Origin: Sphingomonas sp.
GTDB lineage: Bacteria; Pseudomonadota; Alphaproteobacteria; Sphingomonadales; Sphingomonadaceae
Direction of reading: 5' to 3'
Length of the DNA stretch: 20,981 nucleotides
Assembly: GCA_025981625.1 (NCBI GenBank)
Contig: JAICXF010000032.1
Location: 1 to 20,981 of the forward strand
The notes beneath the pieces were generated by a model that saw only the letters and a program-made list of their open reading frames with translations, was not told where the DNA came from and searched no databases. How positions within the stretch are numbered: position 1 is the first letter of the stretch; each line of letters starts with the position of its first letter. The position numbers and the translations under genes were made by a program. Of this stretch, positions 1 through 7,053 are shown in pieces.

Positions 1-545
1 AGAGCCCGGTCAACCGCCGCGAATACGGCCCCGGCCAGCACGGTCAGCGCCGCAAGAGCAAGATCAGCGATTACGGCATCCAGCTGCGCGCCAAGCAGAA
101 GCTCAAGGGCTATTACGGCGACATCACGGAAAAGCAGTTCAAGAAGAACTACACCCAGGCGATCGCCATGAAAGGCGACGCTTCGCAGAACCTCATCGGG
201 TTGCTCGAGCGCCGCCTCGACATGGTCGTCTATCGCGCCAAGTTCGCCCCGACGATCTGGGCCGCTCGCCAGATTGTCAGCCACGGTCACATCCGCGTCA
301 ACGGCGTCAAGTGCAACATCGCCTCGCGCCGGGTGAACATCGGCGACGTGGTCGAGCTCGGCGGCAAGGCGCAGGAGATGGCGCTGGTCATCGAGGCGCA
401 GGGCCTCGCAGAGCGGGACATCCCCGACTACGTGGTGCCCGACGGCACGTCGAAGATCACCTTCACCCGTGTGCCCAAGCTCGATGAAGTGCCCTATCCG
501 GTGCGGATGGAACCGAACCTGGTGATCGAGTTCTACTCGCGCTAA
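1..545 (+). CDS. rpsD: 30S ribosomal protein S4 (3' part, start outside window)
   Basis: Primary rRNA-binding protein that nucleates assembly of the 30S ribosomal body and helps control decoding. The reading frame is open from base 3, with no start inside the window, so the N-terminus is cut off by the window edge. The visible part begins with the S4 N-terminal segment ([15 protein letters not shown], then a basic KSK stretch). The S4 RNA-binding domain follows, with [15 protein letters not shown] and the [14 protein letters not shown] turn, and the protein ends in the typical VIEFYSR. About 180 of the usual 204 or so residues are present. The next gene, for agmatine deiminase, starts 58 bp downstream on the same strand. 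I see no U-rich hairpin terminator between them. Confidence 0.97.
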   Translation, partial: SPVNRREYGPGQHGQRRKSKISDYGIQLRAKQKLKGYYGDITEKQFKKNYTQAIAMKGDASQNLIGLLERRLDMVVYRAKFAPTIWAARQIVSHGHIRVNGVKCNIASRRVNIGDVVELGGKAQEMALVIEAQGLAERDIPDYVVPDGTSKITFTRVPKLDEVPYPVRMEPNLVIEFYSR

Positions 546-603
546 TTTGGGGGGACAGCAGCGGACAATCGGGGCGGCCTTCTTAATTCATGGGCGGCCT
601 TGG

Positions 604-1578
604 ATGACATCTCCCCCACTTCCCGAATGGGCGCCGCACGAGGCGGTGTGGATCGGCTTTCCGAGTGATCCGACGCTTTGGCTGGGCGACCTGAAGCCAG
701 CCGAGCGCGAAGTCGCGGAATTTGCGGAGGCGGTCGATTGCGGCGGGCGCGGCGAGAAAATCCGGCTCGTCGCAGCGCATGATGGGGCGGCGGACAGTGC
801 CCGTCGCCTGTGTCCCTTCGCCGAAGTGATCGTCGAACCCTTCGGCGACATCTGGCTGCGCGATACTGGGCCGGTCGTGCTTGGCTCGGGCAAGGACCGG
901 CGGACACAGGGCTTTGGCTTCAACGGCTGGGGCGGCAAGTACGATCTCGGGGGCGATCAGGATATCGGCCAGCGCCTTGCCAGACGTGCCGCCCTGCCCT
1001 TCGCCAAGGCGGATTGGGTCCTCGAGGGCGGAGCGATCGACGGCGACGGCTCCGGCTGCGTCCTCACCACTGAGCAATGCCTCCTCAATCCCAACCGCAA
1101 CCAGTTCACGCGCGAGGAAACCGAAGAGCGCCTGCGCAAAGACCTCGGGTTCGAGCGCGTGGTATGGCTCGGCTCCGGCCTCATGAACGATCATACCGAT
1201 GGCCATGTCGACAATCTCGCGCGGTTCGTGGCGCCCGGACGGGTCGCTATTCCGACCGCGGGCAGGGACGATCCAAACGAAGCGGTGTACAAGGATGCCG
1301 CGCGCCGGCCCGGTGACGCAGGCCTGGACATCGTGACCCTGCCCTCGCCCGGTCGGATCACCGATGAAGACGGCGACGTGATCCCCGCGAGCTACATGAA
1401 CTTCTATATCGGCAACGCCGCCGTCGTGGTCCCGCAATATGGAGCGCCAAACGACCGCGCCGCGGTTGAAGTCGTGAGGGCGCTGTTCCCCGACCGCGTT
1501 GCAATTGGCGTTCGCGCCGACCACATCCTGACCGGAGGCGGAAGCTTCCACTGCATTTCACAACAGGTGCCTGCGTGA
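604..1578 (+). CDS. aguA: Agmatine deiminase (agmatine iminohydrolase)
   Basis: Hydrolyses agmatine to N-carbamoylputrescine and ammonia, the first step of the arginine-decarboxylase route to putrescine; cytosolic. It belongs to the peptidyl-arginine deiminase (guanidino-modifying) fold. Visible active-site elements are DIWLRDTGP, EGGAID, NDHTDGHVDN (about residues 195-204) and the C-terminal GGGSFHCISQQ with the catalytic Cys317. The frame stays open back to a TTG at 547, but the ATG at 604 gives the family-like start MTSPPLPEWAPHEAVW. Using it gives 324 residues, slightly short of the usual 340-370. No strong ribosome site precedes 604. The 3' end overlaps the amidase start by 4 bp (GTGA), which implies translational coupling of the two putrescine-pathway enzymes. 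Confidence 0.95.
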   Translation: MTSPPLPEWAPHEAVWIGFPSDPTLWLGDLKPAEREVAEFAEAVDCGGRGEKIRLVAAHDGAADSARRLCPFAEVIVEPFGDIWLRDTGPVVLGSGKDRRTQGFGFNGWGGKYDLGGDQDIGQRLARRAALPFAKADWVLEGGAIDGDGSGCVLTTEQCLLNPNRNQFTREETEERLRKDLGFERVVWLGSGLMNDHTDGHVDNLARFVAPGRVAIPTAGRDDPNEAVYKDAARRPGDAGLDIVTLPSPGRITDEDGDVIPASYMNFYIGNAAVVVPQYGAPNDRAAVEVVRALFPDRVAIGVRADHILTGGGSFHCISQQVPA

Positions 1579-2426
1579 CGAAGCTCACCGTTGCTGCGCT
1601 GCAGCTCGCCTTCACCGACGACACCGACGCGAACATCCGGGCGGTTAGCGAGCTCGTGCGCGAAGCGGCGGCCAAGGGCGCCGAAGTGGTGCTTCCACCC
1701 GAGCTGTTCGAGGGTGCCTATTTCTGCCGCATCGAGGACGAAAGCCTGTTCGCGACCGCGCTCCCAACTGCCGAACACCCGTCAGTGATCGCGATGCAGA
1801 AACTCGCCCAAGAGCTGAAAATCTGGATTCCCACGAGCTTCTTCGAGGCCGATGGACCGCATCATTACAACAGCCTGGCGATGGTCGGCCCTGACGGAAA
1901 CGTCGCCGGCGTCTACCGCAAGAGCCACATCCCCGACGGTCCTGGCTACGAAGAGAAATTCTACTTCCGCCCGGGAAATACCGGATTCAAGGTGTGGTCC
2001 GGCCCACACCGGTCGACGCTCGGCGTCGGGGTCTGCTGGGACCAATGGTACCCCGAAACCGCCCGCGCGATGATGCTGATGGGCGCGGACATCCTCTTCT
2101 ATCCGACCGCGATCGGCACCGAGCCGCACGATCCCGACCTCGACACCTCGCGGCTATGGCGCCGGGCGATGATCGGCCACGCTGTGTCGAACGTGGTGCC
2201 GGTAGTCGCGGCAAACCGGATCGGCACCGAACATGGCCAACGCTTCTATGGCCACAGCTTCATCTGCGACGAACGCGGCGACATCGTCGCGGAGTTTGGC
2301 GCCGATGAGACCGGCGTGCTGGTGGCGACGCTCGATCTGACGCAGGCCAAGAAGCACCGCGCGGCGTTCGGCTTCTTCCGCGACCGAAGGCCCGAGCTTT
2401 ACGGTCGGCTCACCGAAGACATCTGA
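1575..2426 (+). CDS. aguB: N-carbamoylputrescine amidase
   Basis: Nitrilase-superfamily amidohydrolase that converts N-carbamoylputrescine to putrescine, CO2 and ammonia, completing the pathway begun by the upstream deiminase. The Glu-Lys-Cys triad is clear: Glu43 in PPELFEG, Lys116 in YRKSHIPDG and Cys154 in GVCWDQWYPE. The PHHYNS and FYFRPGNTGFKV stretches and the DLDTSRLWRRAMIGHA segment are typical of the plant/bacterial carbamoylputrescine amidase branch. Length 283 is normal. It starts at a GTG inside the TGA of aguA, so it is expected to be translated by reinitiation. Its 3' end runs 17 bp into the convergent uracil-DNA glycosylase gene. Confidence 0.95.
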   Translation: MTKLTVAALQLAFTDDTDANIRAVSELVREAAAKGAEVVLPPELFEGAYFCRIEDESLFATALPTAEHPSVIAMQKLAQELKIWIPTSFFEADGPHHYNSLAMVGPDGNVAGVYRKSHIPDGPGYEEKFYFRPGNTGFKVWSGPHRSTLGVGVCWDQWYPETARAMMLMGADILFYPTAIGTEPHDPDLDTSRLWRRAMIGHAVSNVVPVVAANRIGTEHGQRFYGHSFICDERGDIVAEFGADETGVLVATLDLTQAKKHRAAFGFFRDRRPELYGRLTEDI

Positions 2427-3075
2427 GGGCCAGCGCCCGCTCGAACACGTTCTCGAACATCGCCGCGTCGAGCCGCCGGGTGTTCTGATTGTATCGTGAA
2501 CAGTGATAGCTCGAGAGCAGAATGCGGCCATCCGGGACGCAGATCTCGGAACCGTGGCCAAAGCTCGGACGGACGCCGAGCGCTCGTGCCGCGGCAAGGT
2601 GCGCGATCTGGCCCAGGGCGATCAGCACGCGCACGGTCGGCAAGCTCGTCAGGGCGGCTTCGAAATAATTGCGGCAGGTCGCGATCTCCCGCGGCTCGGG
2701 CTTGTTGGCCGGCGGAAGGCATTTGACCGCGTTGAGGATCACCGTCCCCTTCAGTTGCAGCCCGTCGCCGGGACTCGCGCGATATTCGCCTTCGGCGAGG
2801 CCGAACTTCAGCAGTGTCGCGTAGAGCAGCTCGCCCGCATAATCGCCCGTGAATGGTCGCCCAGTGCGGTTCGCGCCCTGCTTGCCGGGTGCGAGACCGA
2901 CGATCGCCAGCCACGCGTCGGGATCGCCAAAGGCCGGCACCGGCGCGTTCCACCATTCGGGATGCTCATTGCGGCATTCATCCCGGAAACGCACGAGCCG
3001 GGGGCATAACGGACAATCGCGAGGCGCCTCGGCTTGCGGTATCGGTGACAGGTCGGCGGGGCTGGCGAACTCCAT
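2410..3075 (-). CDS. Uracil-DNA glycosylase, family 5 (UDGb) type, Fe-S
   Basis: Predicted to remove uracil and possibly other deaminated bases from DNA in base-excision repair. Motif A reads GLAPGKQGANRTGRPFTGD (about residues 60-78), where the G-A-N-R-T-G-R form marks family 5 rather than family 4. Motif C is SSYHCSRYNQNT near the C-terminus, with the conserved His. Cysteines suited to a 4Fe-4S cluster are Cys21 and Cys24 (CPLCPRL) plus those in NAVKC and REIATC. A GTG at 3078 precedes an ATG at 3075; I chose the ATG, giving 221 residues, a normal size. The gene converges on aguB with a 17 bp coding overlap and is divergent from folK, with 23 bp between starts. Confidence 0.9.
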   Translation of the reverse strand: MEFASPADLSPIPQAEAPRDCPLCPRLVRFRDECRNEHPEWWNAPVPAFGDPDAWLAIVGLAPGKQGANRTGRPFTGDYAGELLYATLLKFGLAEGEYRASPGDGLQLKGTVILNAVKCLPPANKPEPREIATCRNYFEAALTSLPTVRVLIALGQIAHLAAARALGVRPSFGHGSEICVPDGRILLSSYHCSRYNQNTRRLDAAMFENVFERALALRCLR

Positions 3076-3098
3076 CACCCTGACCTAGGCGACCAGCG

Positions 3099-3587
3099 GT
3101 GGCAGGCGCAACGCACCTCTACGCGATCGCAATCGGCTCCAATCAGCCGCACGGCCGCTATGGCAGGCCGCGGCAGGTGGTGGAGGCCGCGATCGCTCGG
3201 CTTGAGCAGGATTTCACGCTGTTCGACGCGTCGCCGATCGTTCTCAACGCGGCCCACGGAGGCGCCGGCCGTGATTTCGCCAATGCCGTGGCGCTCGTCG
3301 AGACCGAGCTTGAGCCGCGGCAGCTGCTGCCTCGGCTGAAGTCTATCGAGCGTAGCTTCGGACGACGTCCCGGTCGGCGCTGGGGGCCGCGCGTGCTCGA
3401 TCTGGATATCGCGCTGTGGAGTGGCGGCCGCTTCAAGTCACGCAAGCTGACCGTCCCCCACCCGCAGCTCGCAAAACGTGCGTTCGTGCTCCAGCCGCTC
3501 GCGGCGATAGCGCCCGGATGGCCGGTCGGCCCGCTGAGCGTTCGTCATTTGGCGGAGCGCCTTGCCCGCAGGCAGCCGCGCGGCTAA
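3099..3587 (+). CDS. folK: 6-hydroxymethyl-7,8-dihydropterin pyrophosphokinase (HPPK)
   Basis: Transfers pyrophosphate from ATP to 6-hydroxymethyl-7,8-dihydropterin in tetrahydrofolate synthesis; cytosolic. The N-terminal YAIAIGSNQ strand, the RRWGPRVLDLDIALW signature with the Mg/ATP-binding D-x-D, and the VPHPQLAKRAFVLQPLAAIAP region are all characteristic HPPK elements. Length 162 is normal. The start is a GTG at 3099, 23 bp from the start of the divergent glycosylase gene, so any promoters must lie inside the neighbouring coding sequence or within that gap. No other folate genes are adjacent. A tRNA-Lys gene begins 15 bp after the stop codon and may be cotranscribed. Confidence 0.95.
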   Translation: MAGATHLYAIAIGSNQPHGRYGRPRQVVEAAIARLEQDFTLFDASPIVLNAAHGGAGRDFANAVALVETELEPRQLLPRLKSIERSFGRRPGRRWGPRVLDLDIALWSGGRFKSRKLTVPHPQLAKRAFVLQPLAAIAPGWPVGPLSVRHLAERLARRQPRG

Positions 3588-3601
3588 CCCGCAGGCGCAG
3601 A

Positions 3602-3677
3602 GGGCCCATAGCTCAGTCGGTAGAGCAACTGACTTTTAATCAGTAGGTCGCTGGTTCGAATCCAGCTGGGCTCACCA
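3602..3677 (+). tRNA. tRNA-Lys (anticodon TTT)
   Basis: A complete cloverleaf of 76 nt. The acceptor stem GGGCCCA pairs with TGGGCTC (one G-T wobble), followed by A73 and an encoded CCA. The D-stem is GCTC/GAGC, the anticodon stem ACTGA/TCAGT, the anticodon TTT lies at 3635-3637, and the T-loop is GGTTCGAATCC. It lies 14 bp after folK, and the RiPP cluster begins 33 bp after its 3' end. Confidence 0.98.
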
Positions 3678-3694
3678 GTCCTTCAGCGGCTCAC

Positions 3695-3702
3695 GGGAGG
3701 GG
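3695..3702 (+). promoter_or_regulatory. Ribosome binding site of the PqqD-like gene
   Basis: GGGAGGGG with a 7-nt spacer to the GTG at 3710. It settles the start and lies only 17 nt downstream of the tRNA 3' end. There is therefore almost no room for a separate promoter, and the gene may be read from a promoter upstream of the tRNA. Confidence 0.7.
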
Positions 3703-3709
3703 TCACCAG

Positions 3710-3976
3710 GTGACGGTGTACAAGCGAGCGGTCGATCTCATGGAAGCCGAGCTCGGCGACGAGCTGGTCGCGCTCGATGCCGATGCCGGTCGGTGTTTCG
3801 GTTTTAACGATGTCGCCACGTCGGTCTGGCGGCAGCTGGAGCAACCCAAGAACCTCGACCAGCTCCGCTGCGCACTCGTCGATGAATATGATGTCGACCC
3901 GGAGCAATGTACGCGAGAGCTCAAGGAGCTTCTTGATGACCTATGCGCCAAAGGCCTTGTTACGGTTACAGCCTGA
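3710..3976 (+). CDS. PqqD-like RiPP recognition protein (lasso peptide B1-type)
   Basis: Small winged-helix RiPP recognition element, predicted to bind the leader of the precursor encoded next door and present it to the B2 protease and the cyclase. The 88 residues fit the PqqD family: an N-terminal beta-hairpin (DELVALDADAGRCFGFNDVATSVW), then a helical part ending in QCTRELKELLDDLCAKGLVTV. The family often reads 'lN..g..iW..l', matched here by FNDVATSVWRQL. It is a free-standing protein, not fused to B2, as in split B1/B2 lasso systems. The GTG start follows a strong ribosome site. It is first in a rightward B1-precursor-cyclase set. No PQQ genes are nearby, so a PQQ role is unlikely. Confidence 0.88.
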   Translation: MTVYKRAVDLMEAELGDELVALDADAGRCFGFNDVATSVWRQLEQPKNLDQLRCALVDEYDVDPEQCTRELKELLDDLCAKGLVTVTA

Positions 3977-4028
3977 ACTGGAACCACCCGCCAGTCCCGA
4001 CATTGAGTCTGGTCAGAAGGTTACGGCT

Positions 4029-4040
4029 TCAATATAGAAA
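4029..4040 (+). promoter_or_regulatory. Possible -10-like AT-rich patch before the precursor gene
   Basis: TCAATATAGAAA is the most AT-rich patch in the 94-bp gap between the B1 gene and the precursor gene. It could hold a -10 element, but no convincing -35 lies at the right distance (TTGAGT, starting near 4004, is too far upstream). Weak. Confidence 0.2.
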
Positions 4041-4055
4041 CCCCGATCGAGGCTC

Positions 4056-4063
4056 GGAGGAGG
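4056..4063 (+). promoter_or_regulatory. Strong ribosome binding site of the precursor peptide gene
   Basis: GGAGGAGG with a 7-nt spacer to the GTG at 4071, one of the best Shine-Dalgarno sequences I see in the window. It is consistent with high translation of a precursor relative to its enzymes and is a main reason to accept the short ORF. Confidence 0.8.
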
Positions 4064-4070
4064 TCGCACG

Positions 4071-4181
4071 GTGGCCAGGAAAGAATGGCGCAAACCCGAA
4101 GTGAAAATACTCAAGGCGGGTGCAGCCGAGAGTCTCTCCGCGACTAAGAATGATGCGGGCACTGGCAACCAGAAGTCCTAA
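4071..4181 (+). CDS. Putative lasso-type RiPP precursor peptide (36 aa)
   Basis: Short gene between the B1 and cyclase genes. The N-terminal part, MARKEWRKPEVKILKAGAAE, has W6-x-x-P9-x-V11-x-x-L14. This has the spacing of the YxxPxLxxL leader of paeninodin-type lasso peptides, with Trp for Tyr and Val for Leu; such leaders are bound by the PqqD-like B1 protein. If the leader length matches paeninodin, the core is SLSATKNDAGTGNQKS, with Ser1 and Asp8 (protein residues 21 and 28) able to close an eight-residue ring. No Glu or Asp other than Asp28 is placed for a 7-9 residue ring. The usual Thr at leader position -2 is Ala19 here. The last residue is Ser, the known substrate of lasso peptide kinases. 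The core has no aromatic or bulky plug residue, so a true lasso fold is not assured. Confidence 0.8.
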   Translation: MARKEWRKPEVKILKAGAAESLSATKNDAGTGNQKS

Positions 4182-4203
4182 GAACGGACCTTTGACGCTC
4201 CGC

Positions 4204-4221
4204 CTCCGCGCATCGACGGAG
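4204..4221 (+). promoter_or_regulatory. Ribosome site of the cyclase gene inside a small hairpin
   Basis: GGAG at 4218-4221 sits 6 nt before the CTG at 4228 and supports initiation there. The same bases pair with an upstream CTCCG (4204-4208) against CGGAG (4217-4221), a 5-bp stem with an 8-nt loop. This could lower cyclase translation relative to the precursor. The stem is short and its effect is inferred. Confidence 0.45.
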
Positions 4222-4227
4222 TAGCTT

Positions 4228-6126
4228 CTGACAGCAATCGCCGGCTTCTGGTCGTTCACTGGGGAGCCCGCCACACCAGCTTGCAAGCGCATGCTCGGCG
4301 CGCAGCGAGCCTATGGAAATCATTCGGCCAGCCTCGACATCGGACCTCTGTCGGTCGGGCGCAATCTCTATCCAATGCTCCCGCAGGATGCGGATGATCG
4401 CGGTCCAATCCTTCGCGGCCCGTATGCACTGGTCGCCGATGTGCGCATCGACAATCGCGAAGAGCTTGAGCGCGCGCTGGGCTTGTCTCTCGCCGAAGCC
4501 GCCCGGCAGTGCGACGCGGCAATATTGTTCGAAGCTTTGCTCGCATGGGGTTCCGGTGCGCTCAACCGCGTGGTCGGGGAGTTCGCAATTGCCTTCTGGG
4601 ACGCACGTCGGCGCAAGCTCTTGCTGGCGCGGGACATCCTCGGACTGCGACCCCTCGTGTTCCATCGCGCCAAGAACTTCTTTGCCTTCGCGAGCATGCC
4701 CTCGGGGCTCCATGCACTTCCCGGCGTGCCCTATGCTGCCAACCCGGAGCATTTGGCCGAGAGCCTCGCCATGCTGCCTGAACTCGGCTCGGCCACGTTC
4801 TTCCACTCGATCGAGCGCGTCGTCCCGGGGCACTTGATGGAGGTCGGCGAATCCGCCGCGGCGAGCGTCCGCTATTGGCGGCCGGCAGGTCCCTCCGGCA
4901 AACGGCTGAGTCCTCGCGAATATGAAGAAGGACTGCGCAACGTCATCGACGAGGCGACACGGTCGCAGTTGCGGGGCGCGGGAAAGATTGTGGCCGCGCA
5001 GCTGAGCGGGGGGCTCGACAGCTCGATCGTGGTGACCAGTGCCGCGAGGCAAATGCCGGACAGCACCATCGTCGCCTACACCGCAGTGCCGCGAGGCGGC
5101 TTCGAGGGGCCGCTCCCGCCAGGTGCGCTCGCAAGCGAAGCCGATCGAGCCGCAGCAACGGCCGCGCTTTACCCGAATATTGAGCATGTGATCGTCGAGA
5201 ATGGAGAGATTGCGCCGCTCGAGCTGATGCAGCGCTCGTTCGCCTATGTGCAGCAGCCCGTGCCGAATCCCTGCAACAACGTCTGGGCGACCTCGATCTA
5301 CCGCCTAGCGAGGGAGCGCGGCGCCACCGTGCTGCTGATCGGCAATGCAGGGAACCTGACGGCGACTTACTTTGGGCTGCACTGGCTCCCTGAGCTTCTG
5401 CGGCAGGGGCGCCTCATCAAACTCGCGCGGATGAGCCTGGGTGCGCGTCGCCACGGCTTCTCCACCCTATCCGTCGGCGCCCAGGTGATCGGACCGTTCC
5501 TGCCAATGTGGCTCTGGAAACGGCTAAGCCGACGCGTAACGGATTTACAGGAATACGCGCCCGTCAGCCCTCGGAGGATGCATGAGCTCGAGCGGAAGGC
5601 TCGAGAGAGCGGCATGGATTTTTCCTATCGCCCGCGCAGAAATCCGTTCGCGCTGCGGCTGTGGGCGCTCACGCGCTTCGACAACGGCGGCTATCTGAAA
5701 GGCGTGCTTGCGCAATGGGGCCTGAGTGCCCGCGATCCGACTGCGGACAAGCGTGTCATCGAGTTCTGCCTTGCCGTGCCCGATGAAGAATACATACGCG
5801 ATGGCGTCCCCCGCTCTCTCGCGCGGCGAGCATTCGGCAGCCGGATGCCGGCCGAAGTGACCAACGCGACCGTCCGTGGACTACAGGCGCCGGACTGGTA
5901 CGAGGGACTGGGGAATGACCTGCCAGCCGTTCGCGCCGAGATCAACCAGATCGCTCGCTCGGCCGGGGCAGAGGACGCCATCAACCCCGCGTGGCTGGAA
6001 AGCGCTTTGTCATCTTGGCCGAAGGGGGGATGGGAGCGCGAAGACATAGTCATGCGCTACCGCCACGGCCTACTCTACGGACTGTCGGTGGGACATTTCA
6101 TGCGGAGGGTCGCGGGGACCAATTAG
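4228..6126 (+). CDS. Asparagine synthetase-like lasso peptide cyclase (C protein), probable CTG start
   Basis: Predicted to adenylate the core Asp/Glu side chain and form the macrolactam with the core N-terminus. A class-II glutamine-amidotransferase-like N-domain (GDARR-type WDARRRKLLLARDILGLRPL, VVGEFAIAFWD) precedes an ATP-pyrophosphatase domain with SGGLDSS at residues 260-266. A C-terminal segment ADKRVIEFCLAVPDEEY...GVPRSLARRAF is typical of the family. From the first ATG (4291) the protein would lack its first beta-strand. The frame is open back to a TAG at 4222, and CTG 4228 gives TAIAGFWSFTG, the usual N-terminus of these enzymes, with GGAG 6 nt upstream. That gives 632 residues. It follows the precursor by 46 bp and converges with the kinase gene, with 5 bp between stops. 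Primary-metabolism AsnB is unlikely in this context. Confidence 0.88.
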   Translation: MTAIAGFWSFTGEPATPACKRMLGAQRAYGNHSASLDIGPLSVGRNLYPMLPQDADDRGPILRGPYALVADVRIDNREELERALGLSLAEAARQCDAAILFEALLAWGSGALNRVVGEFAIAFWDARRRKLLLARDILGLRPLVFHRAKNFFAFASMPSGLHALPGVPYAANPEHLAESLAMLPELGSATFFHSIERVVPGHLMEVGESAAASVRYWRPAGPSGKRLSPREYEEGLRNVIDEATRSQLRGAGKIVAAQLSGGLDSSIVVTSAARQMPDSTIVAYTAVPRGGFEGPLPPGALASEADRAAATAALYPNIEHVIVENGEIAPLELMQRSFAYVQQPVPNPCNNVWATSIYRLARERGATVLLIGNAGNLTATYFGLHWLPELLRQGRLIKLARMSLGARRHGFSTLSVGAQVIGPFLPMWLWKRLSRRVTDLQEYAPVSPRRMHELERKARESGMDFSYRPRRNPFALRLWALTRFDNGGYLKGVLAQWGLSARDPTADKRVIEFCLAVPDEEYIRDGVPRSLARRAFGSRMPAEVTNATVRGLQAPDWYEGLGNDLPAVRAEINQIARSAGAEDAINPAWLESALSSWPKGGWEREDIVMRYRHGLLYGLSVGHFMRRVAGTN

Positions 6127-6131
6127 CACAC

Positions 6132-7040
6132 TCACCGAAGCGCAAGGTCGCGCACCGACTGCAGGATGAGCTCATTTTGCTCGTCGAGGCTGGCGATGTC
6201 CCAGACGCGCGACAGGCGATAGATCGGCACCCTTCGCACGAGCTTGATCGTCGCCGACCAATGGCGATCATATCCGCCGACCTGATCGAGGTACCTGCCC
6301 CGGTAAGTGTTGTCGAAGATCGCATTCACGGCATCGAGCCCGCTCAATGATTCGACACTGAATGCCTCGCCTTTGGCGAGAATGAACACCGCGCCGATCT
6401 CACTGGAGTTCCGGGCCGCCTTGTCACCGATCCAGACGTCATACTTCCTGAAATCGTCGTCGCCGAGATAAGAGCGGGGAAATGACGAGGTCTGACGTCC
6501 GCTAGCCTCCAACACCTCTTCCCCCAGGCGCAGTCGAGGCAGGCCCGGACACGCGAAGACGTGTCCCTCGGCGCCGAACTGGACGACACAGACGTCATCG
6601 GCGATCACTCGAAACCCGCGGTCGTGGAACCAGGCAGCGAGGGTCGACTTGCCGGCGCCGCTCTCCCCCATGAATGCGACCGCTTTGCCATCGATCTCGA
6701 CCGCGTTCGCGTGAAGCGGCAATAGTCCCCGCTGGTGGAGCAAGGCACCGAAGGCTGATCCCAGCAGAAATAGTCGAATATTCCGGTCGGGAGCGGCGGG
6801 ATTGGGCTCGACGATAATGTCGCAGCCGCCCTCGATCCGGTACCGCGCCACTTCCGGGACCGTAAGCAGCAGGGCCCCGCCGTGCGTTTGAAGCCCCGGC
6901 TTTGACGCCGGCTCGCTGAGAGCTCCGACGTCGATGGTCACATCTGGCTCCCCGCCCGCCTCAACTCCGAACAGCTCCGGCAGCGGAAGAGTGCTGCGCA
7001 CCGTCAGCCCGAAGACCTGATAGTCATAGCTGCTTGCCAC
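6132..7040 (-). CDS. HprK-like serine kinase, probable lasso precursor kinase
   Basis: P-loop kinase related to HPr kinase/phosphorylase. HANAVEIDGKAVAFMGESGAGKST contains the Walker A motif at residues 125-133, and IADDVCVV (148-149 acidic pair) follows. The N-terminal beta-rich half and 302-residue length fit HprK-related proteins found in RiPP clusters rather than true HPr kinases; no PTS genes are present. In paeninodin-type pathways such kinases phosphorylate the terminal Ser of the precursor, and the precursor encoded here ends in Ser. It starts at a GTG with a weak ribosome site, 13 bp after the B2 stop on the same strand, so B2 and kinase form an operon opposite to the B1-precursor-cyclase set. 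Kinase activity and substrate are inferred. Confidence 0.87.
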   Translation of the reverse strand: MASSYDYQVFGLTVRSTLPLPELFGVEAGGEPDVTIDVGALSEPASKPGLQTHGGALLLTVPEVARYRIEGGCDIIVEPNPAAPDRNIRLFLLGSAFGALLHQRGLLPLHANAVEIDGKAVAFMGESGAGKSTLAAWFHDRGFRVIADDVCVVQFGAEGHVFACPGLPRLRLGEEVLEASGRQTSSFPRSYLGDDDFRKYDVWIGDKAARNSSEIGAVFILAKGEAFSVESLSGLDAVNAIFDNTYRGRYLDQVGGYDRHWSATIKLVRRVPIYRLSRVWDIASLDEQNELILQSVRDLALR

Positions 7041-7053
7041 TTGTGACGAGGCC

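Noticed and set aside
583..1551. 322-codon open frame on the minus strand opposite aguA
   Set aside because: Mirror frame of a real gene with strong deiminase motifs; the antisense product shows no recognisable domain.
4144..5187. 347-codon open frame on the minus strand across the precursor and cyclase genes
   Set aside because: It is an antisense shadow of the cyclase frame in GC-rich DNA: no family motif, unusual composition rich in Arg/His/Cys, and it would cover two well-supported plus-strand genes.
4291..6126. Ordinary asparagine synthetase AsnB
   Set aside because: The gene sits directly after a leader-bearing precursor and a PqqD-like gene, with B2 and kinase next to it; this context fits a RiPP cyclase.
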